Origin: Streptomyces sp. NBC_00659
GTDB lineage: Bacteria > Actinomycetota > Actinomycetes > Streptomycetales > Streptomycetaceae
NCBI RefSeq assembly: GCF_036226925.1
Contig: NZ_CP109031.1
Span: forward strand, 5,828,001 to 5,892,000
Length of the DNA stretch: 64,000 bases
Reading direction: 5' to 3'
This document shows, one piece after another, positions 10,071 to 20,961 of the stretch; the stretch's first letter is position 1, and every line of letters begins with the position of its first letter. The notes below the pieces were generated by a model. It ran no database searches. It was not told where the DNA came from and worked only from the letters and a program-made list of their open reading frames with translations. Position numbers and translations under genes: made by a program.

Positions 10071-11656
10071 CCGCCGACAGCACAGTCACGGCCGAGAGCA
10101 CCGAGGGCACCAAGCGGGTCATCCGGCGCGCGCTCGTCAGCGTGTACGACAAGACCGGTCTCGAGGAGCTGGCCCGCGGGCTGCACGCGGCCGGCGTCGA
10201 GCTCGTCTCCACCGGGTCCACCGCCGCGAAGATCGCCGCGGCCGGAGTGCCCGTCACCAAGGTGGAGGAGCTGACCGGCTTCCCCGAGTGCCTGGACGGC
10301 CGGGTCAAGACCCTGCACCCCAAGGTCCACGCCGGGATCCTCGCCGACCTGCGCCTGGAGAGCCACCGGCAGCAGCTCGCCGAGCTCGGTGTCGAGCCCT
10401 TCGACCTCGTCGTCGTCAACCTCTACCCGTTCAAGGAGACGGTGGCGTCCGGGGCGACCCCCGACGAGTGCGTCGAGCAGATCGACATCGGCGGTCCCTC
10501 GATGGTCCGCGCCGCGGCCAAGAACCACCCCTCCGTCGCCGTCGTCACCAGCCCCGCCCGCTACGGCGACGTCCTCACCGCCGTCCAGGGCGGCGGCTTC
10601 GACCTGCACACCCGCAAGCGGCTCGCCGCCGAGGCCTTCCAGCACACGGCCGCGTACGACGTAGCCGTCGCCTCCTGGTTCGCCTCCGAGTACGCGCCGG
10701 TCGACGACTCGCAGTTCCCCGACTTCCTCGGTGCCACCTGGGAGCGCGCGCACACGCTCCGCTACGGCGAGAACCCGCACCAGCCGGCCGCGCTCTACAC
10801 CTCCGGCACCGGCGGTCTGGCCGAGGCGGAGCAGCTGCACGGCAAGGAGATGTCGTACAACAACTACACGGACACGGACGCCGCCCGCCGTGCCGCGTAC
10901 GACCACGAGGACCCCTGCGTCGCGATCATCAAGCACGCCAACCCCTGCGGGATCGCGGTCGCGTCGAACGTCGCCGAGGCGCACCGCAAGGCGCACGCCT
11001 GCGACCCGCTGTCCGCGTTCGGCGGTGTGATCGCGGTGAACCGTCCGGTCACCAGGGAGATGGCCGAGCAGGTCGCGGAGATCTTCACCGAGGTCATCGT
11101 CGCGCCCGAGTACGAGGACGGCGCCCTCGAGGCCCTCACCAAGAAGAAGAACATCCGCGTGCTGCGGGCCCACCAGGCCCCGGCCGCCCCCGTCGAGATC
11201 AAGCCCGTCGACGGCGGCGCGCTGCTCCAGGTCACCGACCGGCTCCAGGCCGCCGGCGACAACCCGGCGAGCTGGACCCTGGCGACCGGTGACGCCCTGA
11301 GCGAGGGCGAGCTCGACGAGCTGGCCTTCGCGTGGCGCGCCTGCCGCGCGGTGAAGTCCAACGCGATCCTGCTCGCCAAGGACGGCGCCTCGGTCGGCGT
11401 CGGCATGGGCCAGGTCAACCGTGTCGACTCCGCGAAGCTCGCGGTCGAGCGGGCCGGCGCCGAGCGCGCCCGCGGTTCCTACGCCGCCTCGGACGCGTTC
11501 TTCCCGTTCCCCGACGGCCTGGAGATCCTCGCCGACGCGGGCGTCAAGGCCGTGGTCCAGCCCGGCGGCTCGGTCCGCGACGAGCTGGTCGTGGAGGCCG
11601 CGAAGAAGGCGGGCATCACGATGTACTTCACCGGGACGCGGCACTTCTTCCACTGA
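10067..11656 (+). CDS. purH: bifunctional AICAR transformylase / IMP cyclohydrolase
   Basis: 529 residues, full length. The N-terminal MGS-like IMP cyclohydrolase domain ([36 protein letters not shown]) is followed by the AICAR transformylase domain with the KHANPCG motif. It uses 10-formyl-THF to convert ZMP (AICAR) to FAICAR and closes the ring to IMP. The GTG start lies in the 4-bp overlap with purN, with GGGACGAAAGG upstream. Transcription ends at the hairpin 15 bp downstream. Relevant here because its substrate ZMP is the ligand class sensed by the riboswitch upstream of glyA. Confidence 0.97.
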   Translation: MTADSTVTAESTEGTKRVIRRALVSVYDKTGLEELARGLHAAGVELVSTGSTAAKIAAAGVPVTKVEELTGFPECLDGRVKTLHPKVHAGILADLRLESHRQQLAELGVEPFDLVVVNLYPFKETVASGATPDECVEQIDIGGPSMVRAAAKNHPSVAVVTSPARYGDVLTAVQGGGFDLHTRKRLAAEAFQHTAAYDVAVASWFASEYAPVDDSQFPDFLGATWERAHTLRYGENPHQPAALYTSGTGGLAEAEQLHGKEMSYNNYTDTDAARRAAYDHEDPCVAIIKHANPCGIAVASNVAEAHRKAHACDPLSAFGGVIAVNRPVTREMAEQVAEIFTEVIVAPEYEDGALEALTKKKNIRVLRAHQAPAAPVEIKPVDGGALLQVTDRLQAAGDNPASWTLATGDALSEGELDELAFAWRACRAVKSNAILLAKDGASVGVGMGQVNRVDSAKLAVERAGAERARGSYAASDAFFPFPDGLEILADAGVKAVVQPGGSVRDELVVEAAKKAGITMYFTGTRHFFH

Positions 11657-11671
11657 TCCGGCGCCGAAACG

Positions 11672-11713
11672 CGAGGGCCGTGTCCCCCTTCACAGGGTGG
11701 GACACGGCCCTCG
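11672..11713. terminator. purNH terminator
   Basis: 15-bp perfect stem (11672-11686 with 11699-11713) and a 12-base loop, between convergent genes. Confidence 0.88.
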
Positions 11714-11759
11714 GTGCGTACCGGTGCGTACCGGTGCGTACCGGCGCGTACCGGCGCGT
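11714..11759. repeat. 10-bp tandem repeat GTGCGTACCG
   Basis: About four and a half copies: three GTGCGTACCG followed by GCGCGTACCG variants, placed directly between the purH terminator and the stop of the minus-strand gene. Confidence 0.85.
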
Positions 11760-12398
11760 TCAGTAGCGGGGACGGTTGAACCACGCGGCGCCGGACGGCG
11801 CGATCATCGCCGCCGCCATCACACCGCCGAAGCCGACCCACAGCAGCGCGAACACCAGCGACGCGGAGGAGCCGACGTCCGCCGCGTTGATCAGGGCGAG
11901 GAAGCCGAGCAGGGCGCCCAGGATGCCGTAGACCATGGTGGTGATCCGGATGCCCTGGCCGCCTCTGGTGAACTTGACCCCCAGCGTGATCGACAGACCC
12001 GCGAGGCCGAGCACGATCAGGGCGATCACGAAGAATATGCCCGCGGAGGCGTGGCCGATGTCGGACAGGCTGTTGTTGCCGAAGGTGTCCTCGCCCGAGT
12101 TGGAGACGTCGTTGATGGTCGCGGCGCCGAAGATGAAGCCGATGCCCATCAGGACCTGCACGCCCGCCACGATGAAGAGCAGCACGCGGGCGGTCATCAT
12201 CAGGCCCGGCATGGTCTGCGGCATCATGTTGCCCGCCGGGTAGCCGGGGTACCCGGGCTGCTGCGGGTAGCCGTAGCCCTGCGGCGGCACGGTCGGCGGA
12301 GCCTGCGGGTACCCGTAACCGGGAGCGCCCGGCGGTGCGGCGGGAGGCTGCTGCGGCGGCGGCGGGCCGTAGGGGTTGTTCGGGTCGCCGAAACTCAT
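11760..12398 (-). CDS. Pro/Tyr-rich four-helix membrane protein
   Basis: 212 residues. The first ~60 are a Pro/Gly/Tyr/Gln-rich cytosolic-type leader (PNNPYGPPPP, repeated PGYGYP). Four hydrophobic helices follow at roughly 66-87, 118-140, 148-170 and 179-199. Similar small membrane proteins are common in Streptomyces and have no known role. The ATG at 12398 has a clear GGAGGAAA ribosome site. It is convergent to purH and divergent from folD. Confidence 0.78.
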   Translation of the reverse strand: MSFGDPNNPYGPPPPQQPPAAPPGAPGYGYPQAPPTVPPQGYGYPQQPGYPGYPAGNMMPQTMPGLMMTARVLLFIVAGVQVLMGIGFIFGAATINDVSNSGEDTFGNNSLSDIGHASAGIFFVIALIVLGLAGLSITLGVKFTRGGQGIRITTMVYGILGALLGFLALINAADVGSSASLVFALLWVGFGGVMAAAMIAPSGAAWFNRPRY

Positions 12399-12732
12399 GG
12401 CGGGTTTCCTCCGTTGCCTGATGCGGGGACTACGCGCGGCACGGTTCGGAGGAATTTCTACAGAGCGGTCCGTCCCCCCGGTACTGCCCGCGACACTGTG
12501 GTGCTCATCGTTCTTTAGCACTCTCTTACTTGTCCAGCGCCATTCCGTATGTGTTGTCCAAGTGCAACATGAGTGATCATGGCCGGATACGGGTGAATCG
12601 GGCACACGGCGACTTCCGGGAGGCGGCCGAAAGGCAACGGAAAAGCCACAGAACGGCCGCTGAACGGCCGTTGCGGGGCCCCCGCGGCCCCGGATTGGAA
12701 CCTGGACCGCGTCATCCGGGAGGATGGGGGGC
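12399..12732. other. divergent intergenic region upstream of folD
   Basis: 334 bp with presumed promoters in both directions. The AT-richer segment at 12500-12585 is the likeliest place. A small hairpin formed by AACGGCCG / CGGCCGTT lies near 12653-12673. No ZTP-type riboswitch motif is seen here. Confidence 0.45.
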
Positions 12733-13587
12733 ATGACCGCCCAGATTCTCGATGGCAAGGCCACCGCAGCCGCGATCAAGTCCGACCTGACCGTCCGCGT
12801 GGCGGCCCTGAAGGAGAAGGGCGTCACGCCCGGCCTCGGGACGGTCCTGGTCGGGGACGATCCCGGAAGCCAGAAGTACGTCGCCGGCAAGCACCGCGAC
12901 TGCGCCCAGGTCGGCATCGCCTCCATCCAGCGCGAACTGCCCGCGACCGCGACGCAGGAAGAGATCGAGGCGGTGGTCCGCGAGCTGAACGAGGACCCCG
13001 CCTGCACCGGCTACATCGTCCAGCTGCCGCTCCCCAAGGGCATCGACGAGAACCGCATCCTGGAACTGATGGACCCGGACAAGGACGCGGACGGCCTGCA
13101 CCCGATGAACCTCGGGCGCCTCGTCCTCAACGAGCCCGCCCCGCTGCCCTGCACCCCCAACGGCGTCCTCACGCTCCTGCGCCGCTACGGCGTGGAGATC
13201 AAGGGCGCCGAGGTCGTGGTCGTCGGCCGCGGTGTGACCATCGGGCGTCCGATGCCGCTGCTGCTGACGCGGCGCAGCGAGAACGCCACGGTCACCCAGT
13301 GCCACACCGGTACCCGTGACCTCTCCGCGCACCTCAAGCGCGCCGACATCATCGTCGCCGCCGCGGGCTCCGCGCATCTCATCCGGGCCGAGGACGTGAA
13401 GCCGGGCGCCGCCGTCCTCGACGTCGGTGTCTCGCGCAGCGCCGAGGGCAAGATCGTCGGAGACGTCCACCCCGACGTCGCCGAGGTCGCCGCCTGGATC
13501 TCCCCGAACCCGGGCGGTGTCGGCCCGATGACCCGGGCCCAGCTGCTCGTCAACGTGGTGGAAGCGGCGGAACGCAGTGTCGGCTGA
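12733..13587 (+). CDS. folD: methylenetetrahydrofolate dehydrogenase/cyclohydrolase
   Basis: 284 residues, typical FolD length. It interconverts 5,10-methylene-THF, methenyl-THF and 10-formyl-THF, supplying PurN and PurH. The catalytic Tyr49-x3-Lys53 (YVAGK) lies in the [13 protein letters not shown] segment. QLPLPKGID and the C-terminal [10 protein letters not shown] motif are present, and the NADP site is around [13 protein letters not shown]. The ATG at 12733 is preferred over 12724 because GGAGG ends 9 bases before it. The stop overlaps the next start by 11 bp. Confidence 0.96.
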   Translation: MTAQILDGKATAAAIKSDLTVRVAALKEKGVTPGLGTVLVGDDPGSQKYVAGKHRDCAQVGIASIQRELPATATQEEIEAVVRELNEDPACTGYIVQLPLPKGIDENRILELMDPDKDADGLHPMNLGRLVLNEPAPLPCTPNGVLTLLRRYGVEIKGAEVVVVGRGVTIGRPMPLLLTRRSENATVTQCHTGTRDLSAHLKRADIIVAAAGSAHLIRAEDVKPGAAVLDVGVSRSAEGKIVGDVHPDVAEVAAWISPNPGGVGPMTRAQLLVNVVEAAERSVG

Positions 13588-14554
13588 CGGCAACACCCAC
13601 GAGTCCGGGGCCGGCGCGGCGCGCGGCGGCACCGAGTCGGCCGTACGGGAGGCGGAGAGCGCGCTGCGCGCCGCTGTCACCGGCGGGCGTGACTCGGGTT
13701 CCGCTTCCGCGGGGGCTTCCGAACCTGGCGGGGGCTCCGCTTCCGCATCTGCTTCTGCTTCTGGTGGGGCCTCTGCCTCCTCGGGTGCGGGTGCGGGTGC
13801 CGGGTCGGAGGGTGGTCCTGTGGCCGGGGGTTCTGACGGTCGGGGGGCCGGGGCCGGGGCCGGTGTGCGGTCCGCGTCCGAGAAGGAGAGCGAGATCGAG
13901 ACCGAGTCGAGGACCGAGACCGAGTCGAAGACCGGGGCCGGGGCGGAGACCGAGGCTCATGCCGAGGCTGAGACTGAGGGCGACGCCGGGGCCGGGGCCG
14001 GGGCTGGGGCCGGCTCTGGGGCCGTGTCCGAGGCTGAGGGTGACGCCGGGGCCGGAGCCGAGTCCGAGGCTGACGTTGCCGGTGGGGGTGCGGCCGAGGG
14101 TGACGGGTCGGACGGGATGACCGTCCGGGACGCGATCAGCGCGCCCGATGCCCAGGGCGAGCCGCGGCGCACCACACGGCGCTTCCCGCTGTTCACCCGG
14201 GACACGGCACGGCCCGAGGGCGGCGGCCGGGCCGCGTCCGGGGACGCCCCGGCGCCCGCGCGCCAGTGGCCCATCCTCACCGTGCTGTCCGTCGTCGCGC
14301 TCGGCCTGCTGCTCACCGCGCTCGACGTGTTCCGCGTCGGCACGATCCTGATCGGCGCCGCGCTGCTCGCGGGTGCCGTGATGCGATGGATGCTGCCCAG
14401 CGTCGGCATGCTCGCGGTCCGCTCCCGCTTCACGGACATGCTCACCTACGGCGTCCTGGGCATCGCCATCGTGCTGCTCGCGCTGATGGTCCAGCCCAAC
14501 CCGTTGCTGGAGATCCCGTTCCTCGACGACACCTTGCACTTCACGGTCCGCTGA
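13577..14554 (+). CDS. DUF3017 membrane protein with long acidic leader
   Basis: 325 residues from a GTG overlapping the end of folD. Residues ~30-185 are an extreme low-complexity Ala/Gly/Glu/Ser/Thr region. The C-terminal ~110 residues contain the conserved DUF3017 part: three hydrophobic helices starting [20 protein letters not shown] and ending with [19 protein letters not shown]. Homologues next to folD are usually much shorter, so the leader is the odd part. Function unknown; coupling with folD suggests only co-expression. Confidence 0.82.
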   Translation: MSADGNTHESGAGAARGGTESAVREAESALRAAVTGGRDSGSASAGASEPGGGSASASASASGGASASSGAGAGAGSEGGPVAGGSDGRGAGAGAGVRSASEKESEIETESRTETESKTGAGAETEAHAEAETEGDAGAGAGAGAGSGAVSEAEGDAGAGAESEADVAGGGAAEGDGSDGMTVRDAISAPDAQGEPRRTTRRFPLFTRDTARPEGGGRAASGDAPAPARQWPILTVLSVVALGLLLTALDVFRVGTILIGAALLAGAVMRWMLPSVGMLAVRSRFTDMLTYGVLGIAIVLLALMVQPNPLLEIPFLDDTLHFTVR

Positions 14555-14926
14555 ACCGCGGACGGCACGCGCGTGTGTGCCGGCCCGGCTGTGCGTGCCG
14601 GTGGCCCGCTCTCTCCTTCGGGGAGGGCGGGTCTCGTCGTTCTCGGGAATGAGGGCGGCCCGTCCCCTCCCCCGAGTCAAGGACGGGCCGCGATCGGGCG
14701 AGTGTTCCGCCCGGGGTCAACCCTTGTGCACGAGAACGGGCTGTTCAACAGCTTGCCGTCCGCTGTGGCACGGAAGTGACCATTCCGGCACGGTGTGCGC
14801 GCCGTATGACGGGAACCGTACAACTCCGGCTCTCGCAGCCGTCGTTGCCGCCCTCGCCTCCTTGTTCTCTGCCCTGTGGTCTGTACTGGTGGAACACTGG
14901 CGTGTACTGGGGGAGTGGGGGAATCG
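14555..14926. other. intergenic region
   Basis: 372 bp without a gene. A 11-bp hairpin at 14655-14691 (GCGGCCCGTCC/GGACGGGCCGC, 15-base loop) is a plausible terminator for folD-DUF3017. Near the 3' end are two TGTACTGG copies (14882-14910) just before the next start, which may belong to its promoter. Confidence 0.45.
14655..14691 (+). terminator. possible terminator after DUF3017 gene
   Basis: Perfect 11-bp stem with a 15-base loop, 100 bp after the stop. Confidence 0.5.
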
Positions 14927-15844
14927 ATGCCTCGTTGGAAGGCCTTGCCGGGCGAACTCGACCCGCGGGTCGAGGAGTTGGTCGGGCAGCTTCGACTGCT
15001 CGTCGACCGGAGCGGGTTGGGTGTCGTGGCCGTGGCCGACCGTACGGGCTACAGCAGGACATCCTGGGAGCGCTACCTGAACGCCGGGCTGCTCGCGCCC
15101 AAGGGGGCGGTCGTCGCGCTGGCCGAGGTGACCGGGGCCAACCCCGTGCATCTGGCGACCATGTGGGAGCTGGCCGAGCATGCGTGGAGCCGTTCGGAGA
15201 CGCGCCACGACACGACGATGGAGGCGATACGCATCTCCCGGGCGCGGGCCGTGCCCGGGGAGTTCGGTCCGGTGGTGCCGGGTCCCGCGGCCGGGGCGCC
15301 GGAGCCGCAGGACGCGCGGCCCGGCGGGGCCGGACGGGGTGAGGGCTCCGCGCGGCGGAAGCGGCGGCTGACGGTGTTCGTCGCCGGTGTCGTGGGGACG
15401 CTGGCCGTCGTCGCGGCCACTGTCTGGCTCACCCACGGCGGGGGGAAGAAGGACCCGGGCGCCACGCCGAAGACGCCGACGGCCTCCGTGAGTCCGCGGA
15501 CCGTTCTGCCGCCCGGGGTGAAGTGCAGTGGGGCCGCCTGCGCAGGGAAGGACCCCGAGAAGATGGGCTGCGGCGGCCGGCTGGCCACGACGGCGACCAG
15601 CGTGACGGTGGGGACCACTCTGGTGGAGGTGCGGTACAGCAAGACGTGCGGGGCGGCTTGGGCCCGTGTCGCGCGGGCGGCGGCGGGGGACCGGGTCGAG
15701 GTGTCGGCGGGGGCCGGGGCGAAGCGGACGGCTGTGGTGGGCGCGGACGTGGACACGTACACGCCGATGGTCGTGGTGGAGGGCGCCGGTGACGCGAAGG
15801 CTTGCGTGACGCTGGGGTCGGGGCTGACGGGGTGTACCGCGTAG
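14927..15844 (+). CDS. HTH-containing DUF2690 membrane-anchored protein
   Basis: 305 residues. Residues 12-80 form an XRE-like helix-turn-helix (VVAVADRTGYSRTSWERYLNAG). Residues 143-147 are basic, followed by a single membrane helix at about 148-168. The exported C-terminal part (198-305) has four cysteines (200, 205, 215, 241) typical of DUF2690. The arrangement resembles a one-component transmembrane regulator with an extracellular domain. The ATG at 14927 has GGGGGA upstream; the frame is open 5' but that part is non-conserved. No neighbour suggests the regulon. Confidence 0.78.
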   Translation: MPRWKALPGELDPRVEELVGQLRLLVDRSGLGVVAVADRTGYSRTSWERYLNAGLLAPKGAVVALAEVTGANPVHLATMWELAEHAWSRSETRHDTTMEAIRISRARAVPGEFGPVVPGPAAGAPEPQDARPGGAGRGEGSARRKRRLTVFVAGVVGTLAVVAATVWLTHGGGKKDPGATPKTPTASVSPRTVLPPGVKCSGAACAGKDPEKMGCGGRLATTATSVTVGTTLVEVRYSKTCGAAWARVARAAAGDRVEVSAGAGAKRTAVVGADVDTYTPMVVVEGAGDAKACVTLGSGLTGCTA

Positions 15845-15898
15845 CGGGTTCGCTGCGCTGGCGTCTGCGGGTCTCGGTCCGGTTCGGTGGGGGGTCGG

Positions 15899-16007
15899 GG
15901 CCGTGCCGGTACATCCGCCCGTCGCCATTGGATCAGACGTGGGTTTTCCGGGGAGCCGCTGCTCGATCCGGGCGTAAGCGACGGGCATGTGATGTACCGG
16001 CACGGCC
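15899..16007. repeat. 109-bp imperfect palindrome
   Basis: The two ends are a perfect 17-bp inverted repeat (15899-15915 with 15991-16007, core GTGCCGGTACAT). Just inside is a second perfect pair, GCCCGTCGC at 15917-15925 with GCGACGGGC at 15978-15986. The middle contains GATC-centred partial pairing. It could fold into one long hairpin. It is non-coding and looks like a MITE-like or structured-RNA element; no target-site duplication was recognised. Confidence 0.75.
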
Positions 16008-16054
16008 CCTCCCGTGCGTCGCCGACTGCGGGTGCATCGTGGTGGCCGGTCCGG

Positions 16055-16126
16055 ATTTCAGCCCCGGCAGGGGAAGTTTCAGCCCCTCCGGCGTTTGAGG
16101 AGCGGGGTCTTGGGCGGAGCCCGGGT
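16055..16126. repeat. dispersed Streptomyces intergenic repeat
   Basis: Contains TTCAGCCCCTCCGGCGTTTG followed by AGGAGCGGGGTC and GGGCGGAGCCCGG, a sequence I recall occurring many times between genes in Streptomyces genomes. Part is self-complementary. Role unknown. Confidence 0.6.
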
Positions 16127-17535
<1,409 letters not shown>

Positions 17536-17565
17536 TCCGATCGGACCAGAACTGATCTGAACGCG

Positions 17566-17599
17566 CGATGCCCGGGTGGTGATGACCACCCGGGCATCG
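17566..17599. terminator. mdh terminator (bidirectional)
   Basis: Perfect 15-bp stem (CGATGCCCGGGTGGT and complement) with a 4-base loop GATG, lying between mdh and the convergent large gene. Confidence 0.92.
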
Positions 17600-17620
17600 G
17601 TGTGTTCCAGGTCCGGTGGG

Positions 17621-20600
17621 TCACCCGCTTCCGACCACCAGCTCCGCGAGATCCAGAAAAGCCTCCGTCGTTCCCGTGCGCAGGCGGCCCAACTCCCGGA
17701 ATCCTGGAGACCGCAGCGACATGTCGAACGGGACGACGACGATCTGCGCGATGGGGGTGCCGAGACGCAGTGCCAGGTCGCCTGGGCGCACCCGTTGGCC
17801 TGCGCCCTCGATCTCCGAAGCCACCACGATCGCCTGGTCCGCAAGCGTGCGGCGTCCCGAGTTGCGCAGCCCGTCGAGCAGGGAAGCGGAGGAGTCGAGG
17901 AACCGCTCGGTGGTGCCGCAGCAGAGGATCAGCTGGTCCGTGAGGGTCAGAGCGACCTCGGCGGACCGGTCGAGCCGCGTGGGTGACCAGTCGGTCAGGA
18001 CGAAGGAGTAGTAGGGCGCCGTCTGGGCCAGCACGCGCGCGTACTCCTGAGCGTGTACCGGGTTGGAATTGAAGTGGCCCGAACGGTGCGCGATCACTTC
18101 CAGGCCCGATGCGAAATGGCTGGTGAGGACCTTGATCTCGTCGTACGTGACATCCGGCGCCAGCGCGGCGAGGTCGCGCAGAGTGGCTCGGTTGCGAGCG
18201 GTCAGGAAGGAGTCGAGCGCTCCTTCCGACGGCGCCCCGTCAAGGGCCAGGACAGGTTCGTCACGAACGGCGGCGAGCAGCGAGCCGAGGACCATGGTCG
18301 TGGTGGCCCGGCCGCTGTAGTGGTAGGCGCCCACGAGAGTGATGCGCCTGCTCCGGAGCAGCGGCTTGCGCAGCCGCTGCAGACGAGCGTCGCGGCCGGT
18401 GCCGCCGAACCCGAACCGGGGCAGGCGGAGCGAGGGGGTACGCCGCTTCGGCCGGGCACCGGTGGGCGGCAGAGCGAGCGGTATGTCCGTCAGGGCGTGG
18501 GCCGGCGTCGCGACAGGCGCTTCCACGTTGTCCCGCGTCGCCCGGGCCATGGCGATGTACCGGGCCATGATGTCCGCGACCTCTCCGGCGATGGGGCGCT
18601 GCGCCGGATCGGGGTCCAGACAGCGGAGCACGAGCAGCCTGAGCTGCTCCCATGTGTCGCCCTGCCACATGTGCATGCCCTCGGGCAGACCCGGCATGTC
18701 CCAGCCCGCCTTACTGCTGACGAGCTGGAGCATCTCGCCGAGGGACCGGACGTTGTCCGCGGAGGTCGGCACGGGGCCCGCTCCGAGGTAGCGTCCGTCG
18801 ACGACGCAGTCGGACAGGTTGCCAAGGATCACGGAGCGCCGTAGGACGAACACAATGTCGGGACTGAAGTCCGCGAGGACCAGGCCATTGACGTGACAGA
18901 CGGCGAGGGCGCTCGCCAGATGCCAGGCGACGACGAGGCCGGCGATCTTGTCGAACGGGGCCCTGCTGTCGAGCGAGGCCCGGCTGAAGATCTCCGACAG
19001 ACGGGGCGGCTGCGCGTCGGGTGCGTCGGCATCGGCGATGGGTGCCATCGCCAGCCAGGGCGGGGACGCGTCGAGCGCGGTGCCGTACAGCGCGGGCGCG
19101 TACTGTCCGCTGAGCCGGGTGAGAACCTCGGCCTCCACCTCGATCAACCGTGCGTTCGCCGCGGGGAGATCGGGGCGGGGGACACGGAGCACGGCCATCT
19201 CGTTCTGCGCGGTCGTACCCTGGTACACCACTGTCCGACGGCCCCGCCGCCGTCCTCGAAGCGTGTACGGCCCCAACTCGCGTGGGTCCTCGTCCGTCAG
19301 CGGCTTCCAGTCGTCCGGCCCGGCCGCGGGCGTCCCCTGCTCGGTGGGTTTGAGAGCGGCGGGTGGGCCGTCGACCGACACGCCGAAGCGGGTCAGCAGT
19401 CGCCGCTCGACACTGGTGAACGGGCTTTGGGAAACAGGCAGTTGGGCGTTGCCGTCCGGGTGGGCCAGCCAGGCGGGAAAGTCGGGTGAATTGCCGGCGA
19501 GTTGCTCCAGGCGGAGGCCGATGCTGCGGCTCGTCTTCAGGAGTTCGGCCTGCGGGACCGCGTCGAGGAGTACGGATTTCGACTCGTCGGAGAAGTCGAA
19601 GACGAGGTGCTTGGCGGGCAGCGGGCCGGGTACGGGCGCCGGATGCGGCCGGATGAGGCCCCCCAGGAACACTTCGGCGAGGTGCGCGGTGCGAGCGGGC
19701 CACGGGACGGCCGTCTGCACCAGCCGCATCACCGGTACCGACAGTGGTGAGACGGCAGCCAGATGGGCGGCGAGGCGATATGCCTCGGGAGTCGCGGCGT
19801 CGCGGAACTGCTGGGTGTTGTTCAGGTCGCGGGAGGCGGCGGCCACCGTGTATCGGCTGGGGCGAGCAAGTAGGGGAAGCTCCACGGTGGCCCCCGGAGA
19901 GGCGAGCAGATGCGCCCAGGCCCGCAGAGCGGCGGCCGTCGGTTCCAGGACCGGGACGCGTACGCCGGTGAACTCGGCGAGGTCGGGCGGCAGGACCCGG
20001 TCGGTGATCTCCCAGGAGGTGTTGGCGCCACCGACCCGCCGGGTGGTCGCCTGCCAGCGTTCGGCGTGAATGCCGGATGCCTCCCACAGCTCGGGTGGCA
20101 GAGTGTGCAACAGAGCGACTGGACCGCGTGCGGCCCACATCGCCAGAAGGTCGTGCATGGTCCCGTTGCGCCAGCCGGCGCCCATCCCGTCGCTGACGAC
20201 CAGAACCAGGGTGCGGCCCGAGGGATCCCGTACCGTACTCAGCGGCATCTGCGCGCTGTCGTGCTGGAAGGGCCGGGCGCGGAGTCGCGGCTCGTGGGCA
20301 TCGCGGGTGTCCAGACCGAGGACGCGCGTCGTCGCAAAGGCGCCCAGTCGTTCGAGCAGGGTGCGCAGTTCGGTGCCGAGCCGGTTCCACAGCAGCATCG
20401 ACAGGCCGTCGTCCACGAGCAGCACCAGATTCAGCCAGCGTTCCTGCACAGGCCGCTGCACCACGTCGGGGAGCCGCGTCTCGGCAAGTTCGGTGGCAGT
20501 GCGCTCCTCGTCGATCTCCAGTCGGTGCCGGCTGGCCAGTCGGCGACGCAACGGCCTCAACGCGCGTCCGAGTTCGAGTTCGTCGTCGAGGACCTTGCCC

Positions 20601-20959
20601 TCGGGAACCCGTATGGGCAGTGCTCTGCGCGCTTCCCGTTCGGGCCGACGCAGCCGGATCTCGGGGACAGGATTCTGGCGTGCCGCCGCATACAAGGACG
20701 GCTCGGTCAGATCAGGCAGGTCCGGGGTGTCGGACTCGGGTCCCGGCCGTGACAGGGGCTGTTCCGCGGGCTCGGGGGTGTCGGCCCGCGGCGCGGGCTG
20801 CGGGGATGGGCGAAGGCCCCGGCTCAGGGGAGCCGCATCGGTGGCAGGCAGGCGGCGGGCGAGCCAGAGCACGTCGAGGACCAGGTCCGCGTCCAGCTCC
20901 TGGCCGCCGGCGGCGAGGACCCTAAGGGCCTCGCCGAGTCGCTCGCCCTCGCCCGCCAT
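17621..20959 (-). CDS. SAV_2336-type protein with vWA-like, pseudokinase and ParA-like domains
   Basis: 1112 residues. Residues 170-400 form a SAV_2336 N-terminal-type vWA-like domain with a degenerate metal site (LLVDDGLSM, 180-188; VVSDGMG, 254-260). Residues ~390-535 are helical. Residues 563-803 follow a protein-kinase outline but lack catalytic residues: the ATP lysine site reads MAVLRV, the HRD loop reads LADFSPDIVF, and DFG is replaced by GNLSD. Residues 871-1112 resemble MinD/ParA-type P-loop NTPases, but the Walker A lysines are gone (SGRATTT). It may be a scaffold rather than an enzyme. Last gene of the operon: ATG at 20959, two bases after the MoxR stop, with a GTG at 20965 overlapping it. 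Confidence 0.82.
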   Translation of the reverse strand: MAGEGERLGEALRVLAAGGQELDADLVLDVLWLARRLPATDAAPLSRGLRPSPQPAPRADTPEPAEQPLSRPGPESDTPDLPDLTEPSLYAAARQNPVPEIRLRRPEREARRALPIRVPEGKVLDDELELGRALRPLRRRLASRHRLEIDEERTATELAETRLPDVVQRPVQERWLNLVLLVDDGLSMLLWNRLGTELRTLLERLGAFATTRVLGLDTRDAHEPRLRARPFQHDSAQMPLSTVRDPSGRTLVLVVSDGMGAGWRNGTMHDLLAMWAARGPVALLHTLPPELWEASGIHAERWQATTRRVGGANTSWEITDRVLPPDLAEFTGVRVPVLEPTAAALRAWAHLLASPGATVELPLLARPSRYTVAAASRDLNNTQQFRDAATPEAYRLAAHLAAVSPLSVPVMRLVQTAVPWPARTAHLAEVFLGGLIRPHPAPVPGPLPAKHLVFDFSDESKSVLLDAVPQAELLKTSRSIGLRLEQLAGNSPDFPAWLAHPDGNAQLPVSQSPFTSVERRLLTRFGVSVDGPPAALKPTEQGTPAAGPDDWKPLTDEDPRELGPYTLRGRRRGRRTVVYQGTTAQNEMAVLRVPRPDLPAANARLIEVEAEVLTRLSGQYAPALYGTALDASPPWLAMAPIADADAPDAQPPRLSEIFSRASLDSRAPFDKIAGLVVAWHLASALAVCHVNGLVLADFSPDIVFVLRRSVILGNLSDCVVDGRYLGAGPVPTSADNVRSLGEMLQLVSSKAGWDMPGLPEGMHMWQGDTWEQLRLLVLRCLDPDPAQRPIAGEVADIMARYIAMARATRDNVEAPVATPAHALTDIPLALPPTGARPKRRTPSLRLPRFGFGGTGRDARLQRLRKPLLRSRRITLVGAYHYSGRATTTMVLGSLLAAVRDEPVLALDGAPSEGALDSFLTARNRATLRDLAALAPDVTYDEIKVLTSHFASGLEVIAHRSGHFNSNPVHAQEYARVLAQTAPYYSFVLTDWSPTRLDRSAEVALTLTDQLILCCGTTERFLDSSASLLDGLRNSGRRTLADQAIVVASEIEGAGQRVRPGDLALRLGTPIAQIVVVPFDMSLRSPGFRELGRLRTGTTEAFLDLAELVVGSG

Positions 20960-20961
20960 GG

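Noticed and set aside
12399..12732. possible ZTP riboswitch before folD
   Set aside because: The blocks CTGGCG, GGGGAGC and CGCCTGGGC are absent, unlike upstream of glyA.
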